From IMG/VR virus record IMGVR_UViG_3300030838_000405, positions 1 through 42,719 of that record: a stretch of DNA of 42,719 bases; one strand, 5' to 3'. Shown in pieces: positions 7,180 to 16,469 of this stretch (positions are counted from its first letter, which is position 1; every line of letters begins with the position of its first letter). Position numbers and translations under genes: made by a program. Source of the DNA: a virus. The notes beneath the pieces were generated by a model, which worked only from the letters and a program-made list of their open reading frames with translations, was not told where the DNA came from and searched no databases.

Positions 7180-9543
7180 TCACCTTGTTACGCTGACTCT
7201 GGTGACAGCTGAATCAGCAAACCCTGGCTTTTGAGCGCTGATCTCGAAAGCCAGACTGCTGTAGTAAGTACCACTGTTCAGTGCCGTCTCGTCAGCAAAC
7301 ACCCAAGATTCCCCGGATATCCCGCTGACAGTCTTGACGACAGTGCTCCCCGATTTCACGACCACTTGATACGTCGAAGCACTCACCTGACTCACGTCGT
7401 CACCGTTGAATACAACTGCAGGCAACGACCCATCACGCTTCCTCCAGGTCACAGTTGCAACACCCGAGATCTGCCCACCTTCGACGCCATTCACACGTAC
7501 ACGCCCTGGTGCCCAAGGAGCCAGGTTCGCCCCTGCAACGCTATACGAATGAATGACAGCATCATCGACATCGAGCACCCCGGTCTGAGTCCTCGGAAGC
7601 ATCCTGAGCGACACAGACTCACTCTTCGCATACTGCCAGTCGGTAACCCCGAAACCCTCGGAAACAGCCCATGCTCGGGCCCCTGCAGGGTGAGCCAGCG
7701 GCTTCGTATTGAACAAGCCCCGGTTGATCAGGCCAAGGGTCACAGTAGTGGAGTTGCCCAGTGCGGCGGTTTGGTAAGAGATCCATTCCTTCCCGACAGC
7801 ACTAACAATCAGCATTAGTCCAAGCCCCTGGCGAACCTCCTCCGGCGTGTGCGACGAGAGCTCCGCAGAAGGCCCCGAAAGCACCAGATTCGTGTCAGTC
7901 CATCCAGTCCCCATGACCTTCGTGGTCGAGAAAAGAGGCGTGAAAGGCATCGCCCCTGCGTCGACGTACCCGCTATCAACACCCCCTTTGACCTGCAGTT
8001 GGTAGTCCAGCGCAACGCCAGGATTTTCAGCAACAACGAGCACGCTGCTCACCGTTTGGTTTGTCGTCAAAATCGTCGGAGCGTCAATAATGTCAAAGCG
8101 TGTGATGTCGACAGGATCAAATGATGGTTTGACCCATACGCGCTCAGATCCATCTGCATATACGCTGAGGAACACACCAAATACGTCTTGGACGAGCGTG
8201 AGGCGTACAGCGCCGTCCTGAGGAGCACCCAGGTCAACGCCGGTAACGCGCATTACCATGTTTTCGACACCGAGATTGGGCCACGTGAGCCTAAGTACAT
8301 CTCCGACCTCGGAGTGAGCTGGTGCCCTTGTGCATTCAGCTGTACAGGTTGCTAGGGGCACAGATATTGCGGTCATCTCCCGCATGGCGACCTTGGCAGC
8401 GTTATCCCTGGTGCTGATCATGCTCATAGTCATCGTTTGGGAGTCACTGTCTCCTTTGTGGATGCGCAGGCCGTTGTTTTGGGCAATGACGGTGCGCTCG
8501 GTGAAGTCATCCTCAATACTTGTGAACTTAACCTTGAGCTCATTTACTGCGGTTTCCAGAGACCCCCTGGTGAACCCACTTAGGTTTTTCACGATAGAGG
8601 GCGTCAGGACTGGCAGGTCGTCAACAACATAATCATTACGTATCAGCTTGAGTTTTAGAGCGCCTGTAGCGGGGTCGGTATTGTGTGAGCCTTGGATGAC
8701 TTTCAAGACTTCGTCCACGACATCACCAGCCGAGCTTGAGGAGTCGATGGCCACCGAAATTCCTAGGCCTTCATCGTGCAGGATCTTGGCCGCTGCTGTG
8801 ATGGAGGCCACATCGATGGAAGTGAATCCTAGGTCTGCACCATACATCCCGTTGACGAGCATCTCGTAAATGAAGAATGCGGGGTTAGCATCAAGACCGA
8901 TTTGCTCGTACTCGCTATATCGATCATCTGGGGATTTCGGGAACCTGCTTACGTCGAACGCAACGGCTTGCGGGCTCGATGAGTTGCCGATATACATCCC
9001 TTCCAAGACCGCGTAAGACACGCCCCGGATGGGCGACACGAGTTCCGCACCAACCTGGTCGATCAGATAGTCACTTGGAGCTTGAGTCAGAGTGCCCGAG
9101 TAGAACCTGAGCGTGCCTGAAATTCCCCCAGAGCCATTTTCGTCACCACCAAACAGAGTTGGCTTCTCAATTAGAATGGCACCGCCTGTAGAGCTACCAG
9201 TCCATGCCATTTTGTCTCCGACCCTAATCCCCCTGAGAATAACGTCGGGCCCATGGCAGATACCCAGCTGGACGCCCATGTAATATCGATATCCAACGGT
9301 TGTTTTTTTTGAGCTAAATCCAGACTTGGTAACTTTTTTGATAGGCGATGTTTTTAGATCTCCATACCAAAGAACATTAGGCCCAGAAATCCGACGCGTC
9401 CCTGCAAGAACTTGAATAGGTCTCTCCGCAGCGGTGGGAAAGCTGAAGTCTTCAAGACCGGCTGCCTTTGGCTTGGATAACTTTGTTTTGATAAATGCGA
9501 CGGTCAGAATAAAAAATACGACCATTGCGGCTAGTTGCCACAT
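7180..9543 (-). CDS. Tail tip/hub protein (Phage-tail_3-like), host-specificity protein
   Basis: This 787-residue protein ends the tail operon, where siphovirus tip or receptor-contact proteins usually lie. The central part (about residues 210-480, including NPAFFIYEMLVNGMYG and EVGDVLRLTWPNLG) reads like the Phage-tail_3 domain of putative tail tip proteins. The C-terminal 300 residues look like fibronectin/Ig-type beta modules (WAPGRVRVNGVEGG, STYQVVVKSGSTVV). An unusual feature is an N-terminal hydrophobic segment (about residues 3-19) followed by KTK, which could be a membrane-active or signal-like tail tip sequence. AAGG lies upstream of the ATG. Confidence 0.8.
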   Translation of the reverse strand: MWQLAAMVVFFILTVAFIKTKLSKPKAAGLEDFSFPTAAERPIQVLAGTRRISGPNVLWYGDLKTSPIKKVTKSGFSSKKTTVGYRYYMGVQLGICHGPDVILRGIRVGDKMAWTGSSTGGAILIEKPTLFGGDENGSGGISGTLRFYSGTLTQAPSDYLIDQVGAELVSPIRGVSYAVLEGMYIGNSSSPQAVAFDVSRFPKSPDDRYSEYEQIGLDANPAFFIYEMLVNGMYGADLGFTSIDVASITAAAKILHDEGLGISVAIDSSSSAGDVVDEVLKVIQGSHNTDPATGALKLKLIRNDYVVDDLPVLTPSIVKNLSGFTRGSLETAVNELKVKFTSIEDDFTERTVIAQNNGLRIHKGDSDSQTMTMSMISTRDNAAKVAMREMTAISVPLATCTAECTRAPAHSEVGDVLRLTWPNLGVENMVMRVTGVDLGAPQDGAVRLTLVQDVFGVFLSVYADGSERVWVKPSFDPVDITRFDIIDAPTILTTNQTVSSVLVVAENPGVALDYQLQVKGGVDSGYVDAGAMPFTPLFSTTKVMGTGWTDTNLVLSGPSAELSSHTPEEVRQGLGLMLIVSAVGKEWISYQTAALGNSTTVTLGLINRGLFNTKPLAHPAGARAWAVSEGFGVTDWQYAKSESVSLRMLPRTQTGVLDVDDAVIHSYSVAGANLAPWAPGRVRVNGVEGGQISGVATVTWRKRDGSLPAVVFNGDDVSQVSASTYQVVVKSGSTVVKTVSGISGESWVFADETALNSGTYYSSLAFEISAQKPGFADSAVTRVSVTR

Positions 9544-9560
9544 GTTAATACGCCTTAAAG

Positions 9561-10361
9561 TTAATAGACTTGGAAAGGGTTATCCGCTGGTATCGTTAAG
9601 AAGCCCAGAAAGTTATCGAAGTTATCAAAAGAATGACACGACACTGCTGAGTGATCGCACCCTTTAGCTACTTGAATAGCATCTCCAACCTTGAGCCCAT
9701 CAATCGGAGACATTAGCTTGAATGCATTACCTTCACACGAGGTGATCATGCGGAAATCACTTCCGTCCTTTGATAACAAGCCTGTGATGTAGTAGTCGTC
9801 TTCGTTTTGCTTGCTGGCTACTTCGACGGTGAAGCCGTTGTCTTTGATGGCCGTTACCCTGGTGTCTTCTTGCCAATCCTGGATTTGCAGGCCGCAGCGC
9901 GTGTCGTAGAGGTGGTGATTGCATTGGCTTTGATAGCCGCAGCGCAGCACCTGGCGCGTCAGGGATCTGGAGACAGGGTTGCACGCTAGGGAGGCGATGG
10001 AGTTGTTCCAGGTGACGCTGGTTACCTCTCCAGCGAAGATGTTAATCGACTCACCGGGCAGGTCGCGCTGGGTCTGAAAAACCTTGATGCTGACGTGGTT
10101 TGACGGCAAATGTGACCGGAATAGCAGGGGTACTGGTGAGTCACCAGGCATGTCCAGGGTCAACTGATTCTTGTAATCCTCGGCGGTACGCTGGACTTTG
10201 CCGCGCTTCAAACTCAGCGGTTTGTAGATCAAGCCATCAGTGTGAAGGTGCTGACGACTGCCGGATGTGTATGCGTATTTGTCCGTCCCGTGCTCAAAAA
10301 GAAAGAGTTCGATGGGTCTAGATAGTGATAGCGCTTTCTGTATCGATTGCAGTGTCAGCAT
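9561..10361 (-). CDS. Phage BR0599 family tail protein
   Basis: This 266-residue protein shows the signature end of the BR0599/DUF2163 group: a cysteine pair in GCDHSAVSCHSFDNF followed by NFLGFLTIPADNPFQ. It also has a middle cysteine cluster (RCGYQSQCNHHLYDTRCGL), suggesting metal binding like related tail hub proteins. Members sit just before the tip protein in siphovirus tail operons, as here. They form part of the distal tail hub. The start codon lies 44 bases inside the preceding gene without a strong ribosome-binding site, so translational coupling is likely. Confidence 0.82.
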   Translation of the reverse strand: MLTLQSIQKALSLSRPIELFLFEHGTDKYAYTSGSRQHLHTDGLIYKPLSLKRGKVQRTAEDYKNQLTLDMPGDSPVPLLFRSHLPSNHVSIKVFQTQRDLPGESINIFAGEVTSVTWNNSIASLACNPVSRSLTRQVLRCGYQSQCNHHLYDTRCGLQIQDWQEDTRVTAIKDNGFTVEVASKQNEDDYYITGLLSKDGSDFRMITSCEGNAFKLMSPIDGLKVGDAIQVAKGCDHSAVSCHSFDNFDNFLGFLTIPADNPFQVY

Positions 10362-11850
10362 AAAGTAGTTGTCTTATATTTTTAGTTATAGTCGACACTT
10401 CGCTGGTGTCGAAGATGTAGCGAAAATCATCATGGTTAAATCTTGCGAGATAGAGCGGCACGATTGTATCGAAGTCGCTGATTTTCAGGTTATTCGTGAG
10501 CTCTTTTGTTGTGATTGTTTCTGTGCCATCAGGGTTTTTCGTGGCGCTCAGAATAGTTCTGTAAATAGTTGCTCCATCATACAGCTTTATTGCCACTATT
10601 TGGGCGGGCGAGTTGCTGCTAGCAGAGTTAGTGTATCCACTGCTTTTGATCTTGAATTTGTATGTTGGGCCGATGATGTCTTCACTAAGCTCAAACGCTT
10701 GGCCTGGGCCGGTAGCATAGAACTCACCCTGAGCTCCGTTCATCAATTCAGCGAAGTCCTCAAAGCGTTGACGCTCTTGTTCAGAGAAGAACCTGAACGT
10801 CTGACTTAGAATTTTCACCGCCCCTTTGATCCGGTCGTATCGGCTACGCACACCAATCAGGGGGTCATGCGTTTCGCGAAGGCGGCTGTACTTCGTGGTG
10901 ATGTCGTTAGACCAGTCAGGGTTGAATGGGAAGATTGGCCTGCTATCGAGGTACTCGAAGTCGTCGACTGGCGTTGGTTTCTGGATCTGTGCCTCGTCGA
11001 GGTCGAAGGTGATCGAGTGCTGATCGAAGCCGCGCAGGAGCGATGTGGCATTTGACTCATCGGATGGGTAGGCGACTCGGGCTGGGATCACTACCGCATT
11101 GGTAGAGAAGGTTTTCTTAGCCAGAGTATTTAAGGTCACGACCCTGTCGGCAACCGACTCGACACTGACTATTTCGGACTCATCCCCCTCAGAGATCAAA
11201 AGCGTGTCGGATGCCATCACGTGTGCATTGATCGTCTCCAGTGCAACAGATGTATCTCCCGCCGAGACTGCTCGCGACAGCTGACACTGCAGCGGCCACA
11301 ACGGGACAATCATGCTGCCGGTCGACGTAGCTATCTTGTTATCAAACAGGTACTGCTGCCCGTCAGTCATGCTGTACATATAGCTGAGAGAGCATCTAGG
11401 GGTGTCACGCAGGGCTATGCGTTGCTCTGTGCCGTCAAAGGACTCGATGACCTCTGTCAGGTACTGAATACTCATCTCGGGTTGGGTCGACCAGTCAATG
11501 CGCTCAGGCATCACCAACGCCATTGATGCCGTCAGGCTAAAGCTGTACGCAGACCCGGTGCCGAAGTCAAAGGCTGCCGTGTAGTCGATAAGCCCATTTG
11601 CTTGGCTCAGAGAAACGCCGTAGGCAAAGGAGGTAAAAGCGTACAAAGCCCCTGAGGTAGCACCATTGAGCTCAACCCCGAATGCCCCGGTTTGAGTAAC
11701 ACCAGCTAATACCTTCGCATCGACGAACGAATGCCAGAGCTCGAACGAAAATTCTGCACCAGGCACAACTACCCCCGCATCAATCCGCTCTGGGGTTAGA
11801 AACACGTTATCGAAGAAGAATGAGCCGAAGCTCTTGGCAATCTGATTCAT
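10318..11850 (-). CDS. Tail protein (distal tail, unknown subtype)
   Basis: This 510-residue protein follows the tape measure and two paralogous tail proteins and precedes the BR0599-type protein, so it belongs to the distal tail assembly. The sequence is beta-rich. Its middle contains SRAVSAGDTSVALETI and a later stretch SRYDRIKGAVKILSQTFRFFSEQERQRFEDF, with an EFYATGP turn. I know comparable proteins only as unnamed phage tail proteins. It overlaps both neighbours by four or more bases, which supports co-translation. Confidence 0.7.
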   Translation of the reverse strand: MNQIAKSFGSFFFDNVFLTPERIDAGVVVPGAEFSFELWHSFVDAKVLAGVTQTGAFGVELNGATSGALYAFTSFAYGVSLSQANGLIDYTAAFDFGTGSAYSFSLTASMALVMPERIDWSTQPEMSIQYLTEVIESFDGTEQRIALRDTPRCSLSYMYSMTDGQQYLFDNKIATSTGSMIVPLWPLQCQLSRAVSAGDTSVALETINAHVMASDTLLISEGDESEIVSVESVADRVVTLNTLAKKTFSTNAVVIPARVAYPSDESNATSLLRGFDQHSITFDLDEAQIQKPTPVDDFEYLDSRPIFPFNPDWSNDITTKYSRLRETHDPLIGVRSRYDRIKGAVKILSQTFRFFSEQERQRFEDFAELMNGAQGEFYATGPGQAFELSEDIIGPTYKFKIKSSGYTNSASSNSPAQIVAIKLYDGATIYRTILSATKNPDGTETITTKELTNNLKISDFDTIVPLYLARFNHDDFRYIFDTSEVSTITKNIRQLLYADTAIDTESAITI

Positions 11851-12788
11851 GATGTTGTGTCCAAGAGCACGGCAATGCCCAAGTTGAAATGCGGGTAATC
11901 CCGATCAGCCGGAAAGGCCTTGGCGTATTGCGGAAACACAAGAAACCGGTGAGTCCCGAGCACGTACTCGGCACTAGGCTCGAAGGAATCCAGTGGCACC
12001 AGGAAAATCTCTGGTAGCTCAGCAAACGGAGCAAACCCGCCGCCGAACTCTGTGAATACCGTAACGGGCACCAGACCATCCAGGCCGCCGATCAATCCCT
12101 TTGCACGTGACACGGTGCCAACGTTCCCGTAGCTCGTGCCGTTTTGGTGAAAGTGCGGAACGCCGATCAGAGTCCCTTGGCCACTGGGGCGAAGTGGCCC
12201 CCAGGTACGAGCACCCACATCCCAGCCCGTCCACTCTGCGTGAGCGAGACGAACACCGAAGGTCGCGTAAGCATTCGAGAATAGCGACTGCTTCTGTGTG
12301 CTCAGGTAGCTCTCAGTAGACGTCACAAACTGGCCACCCGTTCCAGGAGACAGAACTGGCAATACGCCGAACGACAGGCACGAATACAGCCCACCTGCGC
12401 GCTCAGTTACGAACATCACCAAGTCATCACTGACGAAGAAATGGCATGTGCCAGCACCTTCGCCGGACTCGATACAGCACTTTGGAGACGACTGAAAACC
12501 TGGCTGAGTGATGAAGCCTGCGCTATCGCTATAGCCACTCGCAGCAGAAACGATCACGCCATGTTGGCCGATGCTGCTTGCTGCGTAGTAGTCGACGTAC
12601 GGGCTTGATTCACCAAAGCTCCGCAGGCAAAAAAAAGCGCCGCCCTTGGAGATCATGAGCTGGATGCCGATGCGAGGATCATCAAAACCCCCGTACCGAT
12701 TTACAGTCCAACCCTCAATCTCCAGGCGCTGTTTGATCACTGCTACGAGGTCGTCTGCTGACGTGTATCGTGACGAGTAGTGCTTCAT
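11847..12788 (-). CDS. Tail-associated virion protein, paralogue A
   Basis: This 313-residue protein has an N-terminal helix (SADDLVAVIKQRLEIEGWTVNRYGG), then a beta-rich body with many G, S and aromatic residues, ending in HRFLVFPQYAKAFPADRDY. The next gene upstream has the same plan: helix, W-V start, body, and a C-terminal YLIVPNVAKASE. Both look like products of an old duplication. They sit between the tape measure and distal tail genes and probably form a tail-tip ring or fibre-like structure. No enzyme motif is seen. Confidence 0.65.
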   Translation of the reverse strand: MKHYSSRYTSADDLVAVIKQRLEIEGWTVNRYGGFDDPRIGIQLMISKGGAFFCLRSFGESSPYVDYYAASSIGQHGVIVSAASGYSDSAGFITQPGFQSSPKCCIESGEGAGTCHFFVSDDLVMFVTERAGGLYSCLSFGVLPVLSPGTGGQFVTSTESYLSTQKQSLFSNAYATFGVRLAHAEWTGWDVGARTWGPLRPSGQGTLIGVPHFHQNGTSYGNVGTVSRAKGLIGGLDGLVPVTVFTEFGGGFAPFAELPEIFLVPLDSFEPSAEYVLGTHRFLVFPQYAKAFPADRDYPHFNLGIAVLLDTTS

Positions 12789-13657
12789 GACAACCTCAAC
12801 CCGTATGTCTCAGATGCCTTCGCCACATTCGGCACGATCAGGTAATCCACACCATCAACAACAATCAACGACTCAGTAGTACGCCCCTGCGGGACTGCGA
12901 CGACACCATCCAGATAGCCGAGCCACACCCCATCATCCGCATTCAGCACATCGGTATCAGACCCACTGCCAGAGCTAACAACCAAGGACGGGTAAACGAC
13001 TGCACCGCCGTCGATTTTCCCCCTCAGTCGATGGTATTTACCGTCAAACGGGTGGATAAACGAGTACGAATATGAGTACGGAAATTCGCTGGTGAATGAC
13101 GAGGAGCCGCCCGAATTACCCCCGACGATCTGCCACGCGCCGGTCGGCAAACAGACCTTAGGGCAATACTGATTACCCCCCGACATAAACGGGTAGGCAG
13201 ACTCCTTGGAGCCACCGATCTCGCCAGATCCACCGATAAAGCACGGGAACGGATAAACCCTGTTCGAGCCGAAGGGCAGGATCAACCCAGCGTAAAACGA
13301 GTAGTACGTCGACGCCGTCTTGATGACTCCACACAAACGCCTGGAATTCACCACTGTCCATACCTTCACCGAGCCAGATGGCAGGACAAAGCGCGGCAGG
13401 AATGGCGAGTACGCATAGCTAAACCCAGCAGCCTGGGCGGACACAGGTTGGTCAGGATCGAAAATGGGGAATGCCTGAATCTCTACAATCCCAGCACCAA
13501 TCACAAACGCGACAAATCCTGCGCCGCCAGGTAGTCCAAATACTTTTTCCGAAGAAGTATCTCGAACTACCGACCATTGGTTTGACGGCAAAAGATCAGT
13601 ACAAAGAGATGTAAGCCAGTCTGCACCACTGGCATAATTTGATATAGCTACTGTCAT
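12785..13657 (-). CDS. Tail-associated virion protein, paralogue B
   Basis: This 290-residue protein is the first gene after the tape measure. It begins TVAISNYASGADWLTSLCTDLL and ends with the YLIVPNVAKASETYGL motif shared with its neighbour. The body is rich in glycine, serine and tyrosine (YPFMSGGNQYCPKVC, FPYSYSYSFIHPFDGKYHRL), fitting a beta-structured virion protein. An extended -10-like TGATAATAT on the minus strand (13687-13695) lies 30 bases before the ATG, so a promoter may restart transcription here. It overlaps the next gene by ATGA. Confidence 0.65.
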   Translation of the reverse strand: MTVAISNYASGADWLTSLCTDLLPSNQWSVVRDTSSEKVFGLPGGAGFVAFVIGAGIVEIQAFPIFDPDQPVSAQAAGFSYAYSPFLPRFVLPSGSVKVWTVVNSRRLCGVIKTASTYYSFYAGLILPFGSNRVYPFPCFIGGSGEIGGSKESAYPFMSGGNQYCPKVCLPTGAWQIVGGNSGGSSSFTSEFPYSYSYSFIHPFDGKYHRLRGKIDGGAVVYPSLVVSSGSGSDTDVLNADDGVWLGYLDGVVAVPQGRTTESLIVVDGVDYLIVPNVAKASETYGLRLS

Positions 13658-13692
13658 TATTTTAATTCTTATTAGTCAGTAGCTATATATTA

Positions 13693-16467
13693 TCACATGT
13701 TCTTTATCTCATTCCTGTTCGCACGAATAACGTTCATGATTGCCGCCTCGCCATGACTTCCCTCCATAACGTTTGCGATGGACATTGAGTCGATCATGTT
13801 ATTAACAGTAACTCGCGGTGCCTGGCTGGTCTGACCGTTACTTCCCTTACCAATATTGTTGCGATGACGCGGATCACTTGCTGTAAGCATTTCCTCACCT
13901 TTTTCCGCGATGATCGGAACTTCATTGGGTTTCAGTCCCATGATCCCACCTGTGTGATAACGAGGGGCGTCCTGGAAAAAGCTCCATGGCACATTCCGCG
14001 AGCGACCCGCATCACCGATGCCCCCACCACCATGTTTAACACCGGCACCCACCATGCTCATCAAGCTACCAGCGCCTGCACTGGCACCACCGGTATAGGC
14101 CGAAAGCATCGACTGGATGGCAAGCTGGATGAGCAGCTTAGCGATGATCTTCGCAACCTCACTCAAGACGCCCTGAGCGAAGTCAGCGAAGGCCTCCTTA
14201 GCTGACTTGGTGCCAGAAATGAAGTCGGTAAACAGGCCCTCAAGGCCACCCTGGAGACTCGTCGAAACGTTGTCCGTTAGCGTCTGCAGGTCGAACACTT
14301 CAGCGCGAGCGTCCTGCGCAGACTTCTTCACTTTGTCGAGATCTGCAGGATTTCCCGTGACCTCAGCGGCTTTCGTTCCGCGTTCTTCGAGCTTGTTCGC
14401 CTGGTCGAGGTAGTCCAGCGGCGAGATCTGATGCTTCTCCAGCTTTGACTTCAAACTGGCGTACTGGCGCTCGATCTCTTGCATCTCTGCCTGAGCTTTC
14501 TTCGCGGAGATGAGCTTCTGGATTGCCGTGGAGTCGTCGCCCAATGACTCCATGTTCTTAATTGTGTCCTTGAAATCCGACTCGATCTTTTTGATGTCAG
14601 CGCTGAATTGATTGCCGCCAATTGCGAGCAGCTCGATTTGCGCGTCAGCTTTGATCTGAGCTAACTGCTCTTTTATCTGACCAACCTGGGCGGCACGGTC
14701 GGCTTTCAGCAGCGCCGACTGGTTGACGAGCTCTGCGCCAATCGTTGCCTGATCTGCTTTTTTGGAAGTTATGTCTGCTTCGAGCTGGTTGATCGTTGCG
14801 AGGATGCCAGGACGGTCATTGAGGTTCTGAGTCGCGCCAAGGAGCTTTTGTTGGCCTGCGAGACTGCCCTGCAGGGCTTTGATGTCGACTTCGAGAGAAC
14901 GCTTTTTCTGCTCGCCTAGCTTCTTTGCAGCCTCCATTTCGATTCTGAATTTTTCGTCCGCGATCTGTACGGCTGAAAGGTTTTCGAGGCGCGCACGCTC
15001 CTGCAGGCCAGACAGTTCCACCTGTTTTTTCGTGTCGATCTTCGAGATCGTGATGTCGATTTCTTTCTTAGTGAGGTCGGCCTGGAGCTGAGCCTGTGTT
15101 GCGGCGATTTGAGCTGATGCAGCGGCGTTTTTGGTTTGAAGTTTTACGATTTTGTCCTGGTCGGACTTGTCCTTTCGTCTCGCTAACTCAGCATTTGTTT
15201 TGTCTTCATTCTCAAGAATCTTCGTCTTGACTTTCGCCATCGTTTCTTCGGTTTGCTTCTGGTAGTCACCATCATTCCAAACCTTGAAATTCTCTAGCCC
15301 GGACTTGTGAGCCTCTTCTTTCAGTACCTGAAGCTGCTTAATTGTCTCGCCAATACTTTTATTTTCAGTAGCGACCTGAATTGGTTTGCTTGACGACTCC
15401 TGAAGCCCAGTTAGAACACCCTGAAATTTTGATATTTGGCTGGCAGCTCCATCCAGGTTGAACGTTGCAGCAAACTGTTTCATTGGCTCAATGAATGTCG
15501 AGTTCAGGAACTCAAGGTTCTTTGCGAAAGCCGCCCGGAAGATATTGACGAGGCCGTTTGCGCTCTTTGTATAAATAGAGTCAAGGAATTGGAACTGCTT
15601 GAGGTTGAACGTAGCGAAAGACAAGACCACTTCTTTCATCGCGCTGTACGCAACCACGAACGCGTTTTTGACCTGGAGAGTGAAGTTCAGACTAGCTACG
15701 ACGCCGGAAAAAACATCCAGGAACGTTTGGCCAATGTCTTTGACAGGCGCTTGGGTATCTTTTGAGATGCCAACTATGGCTTCAGTAACCATCTCCGTCA
15801 GAGCGGTTAACTCAGGCGCGATATCGGCAACGATCTTGCTGAATGCAGTGCTACCAACTTTTTCAAGTTGAGCAAATGACTTCCCCAGTTGGGAAACAGT
15901 CAGCGTATCTACATCCGACAAAGTAAGATTTAGCCGTTCAGCCTCAGCGCGAAGCCTTTTGAACTCAGCTCCACCGTTTCGCAGAACTGGAAGCAGATTG
16001 CGCAGGGAATCAGACCCGATTTGGTCAAGGAAAGTGAATGCTGAGTTATCAGACATTCCTTTTATCGTCTCTGAGATTTTGTCTAGCTGCTCTAGCGGAT
16101 TGAGCTTGTTAAATTTCTCGGCAGAGATGTTGAGGACTTCAAAGAAGTCGACTGCGCCGCCAGAGCCGATGGAACTGAATTCCTCAACTTTGATCCGGAC
16201 TTCGTCCAAAGCATCCAGAAACTGATCAGGTTTGACGTTCGCCCCGTTAAATGCCGCGTACTGCGCAGCAGTTAGATCTTGCATAGTTACGCCCAAGCGC
16301 TTCGCAGCAAAGTCCAACTCAGTCATTTGCTCAATGGCATCATGAAACTTGAATGCCAGGCCGACGCTAGCAGCCAGTGCCGTAATTTTACTGAAAGAAC
16401 TTGTGAGTATGTTGGATGCTTCGTCCTTAGCTTTAAGGACTAAATTGATTACAGCATTACTAGCCAT
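13693..16467 (-). CDS. Tail tape measure protein
   Basis: This 924-residue protein sets tail length, with assembly chaperones bound before the tube forms. Evidence includes its size, the second-longest-gene position in the tail operon directly after the chaperone pair, and a typical N-terminus (NLVLKAKDEASNILTSSFSKI). It also has very long coiled-coil stretches (about residues 390-720) and the common C-terminal motif FISGTKSAKEAFADFAQGV followed by a hydrophobic segment (about 755-800). At roughly 0.15 nm per residue it would imply a tail of about 140 nm. That figure is an estimate from the general rule, not a measurement. Confidence 0.93.
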   Translation of the reverse strand: MASNAVINLVLKAKDEASNILTSSFSKITALAASVGLAFKFHDAIEQMTELDFAAKRLGVTMQDLTAAQYAAFNGANVKPDQFLDALDEVRIKVEEFSSIGSGGAVDFFEVLNISAEKFNKLNPLEQLDKISETIKGMSDNSAFTFLDQIGSDSLRNLLPVLRNGGAEFKRLRAEAERLNLTLSDVDTLTVSQLGKSFAQLEKVGSTAFSKIVADIAPELTALTEMVTEAIVGISKDTQAPVKDIGQTFLDVFSGVVASLNFTLQVKNAFVVAYSAMKEVVLSFATFNLKQFQFLDSIYTKSANGLVNIFRAAFAKNLEFLNSTFIEPMKQFAATFNLDGAASQISKFQGVLTGLQESSSKPIQVATENKSIGETIKQLQVLKEEAHKSGLENFKVWNDGDYQKQTEETMAKVKTKILENEDKTNAELARRKDKSDQDKIVKLQTKNAAASAQIAATQAQLQADLTKKEIDITISKIDTKKQVELSGLQERARLENLSAVQIADEKFRIEMEAAKKLGEQKKRSLEVDIKALQGSLAGQQKLLGATQNLNDRPGILATINQLEADITSKKADQATIGAELVNQSALLKADRAAQVGQIKEQLAQIKADAQIELLAIGGNQFSADIKKIESDFKDTIKNMESLGDDSTAIQKLISAKKAQAEMQEIERQYASLKSKLEKHQISPLDYLDQANKLEERGTKAAEVTGNPADLDKVKKSAQDARAEVFDLQTLTDNVSTSLQGGLEGLFTDFISGTKSAKEAFADFAQGVLSEVAKIIAKLLIQLAIQSMLSAYTGGASAGAGSLMSMVGAGVKHGGGGIGDAGRSRNVPWSFFQDAPRYHTGGIMGLKPNEVPIIAEKGEEMLTASDPRHRNNIGKGSNGQTSQAPRVTVNNMIDSMSIANVMEGSHGEAAIMNVIRANRNEIKNM

Positions 16468-16469
16468 GC

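Noticed and set aside
13699-16225. Several plus-strand frames inside the tape measure gene
   Set aside because: They are shadows of a long helical minus-strand protein; none has a motif or ribosome-binding site.
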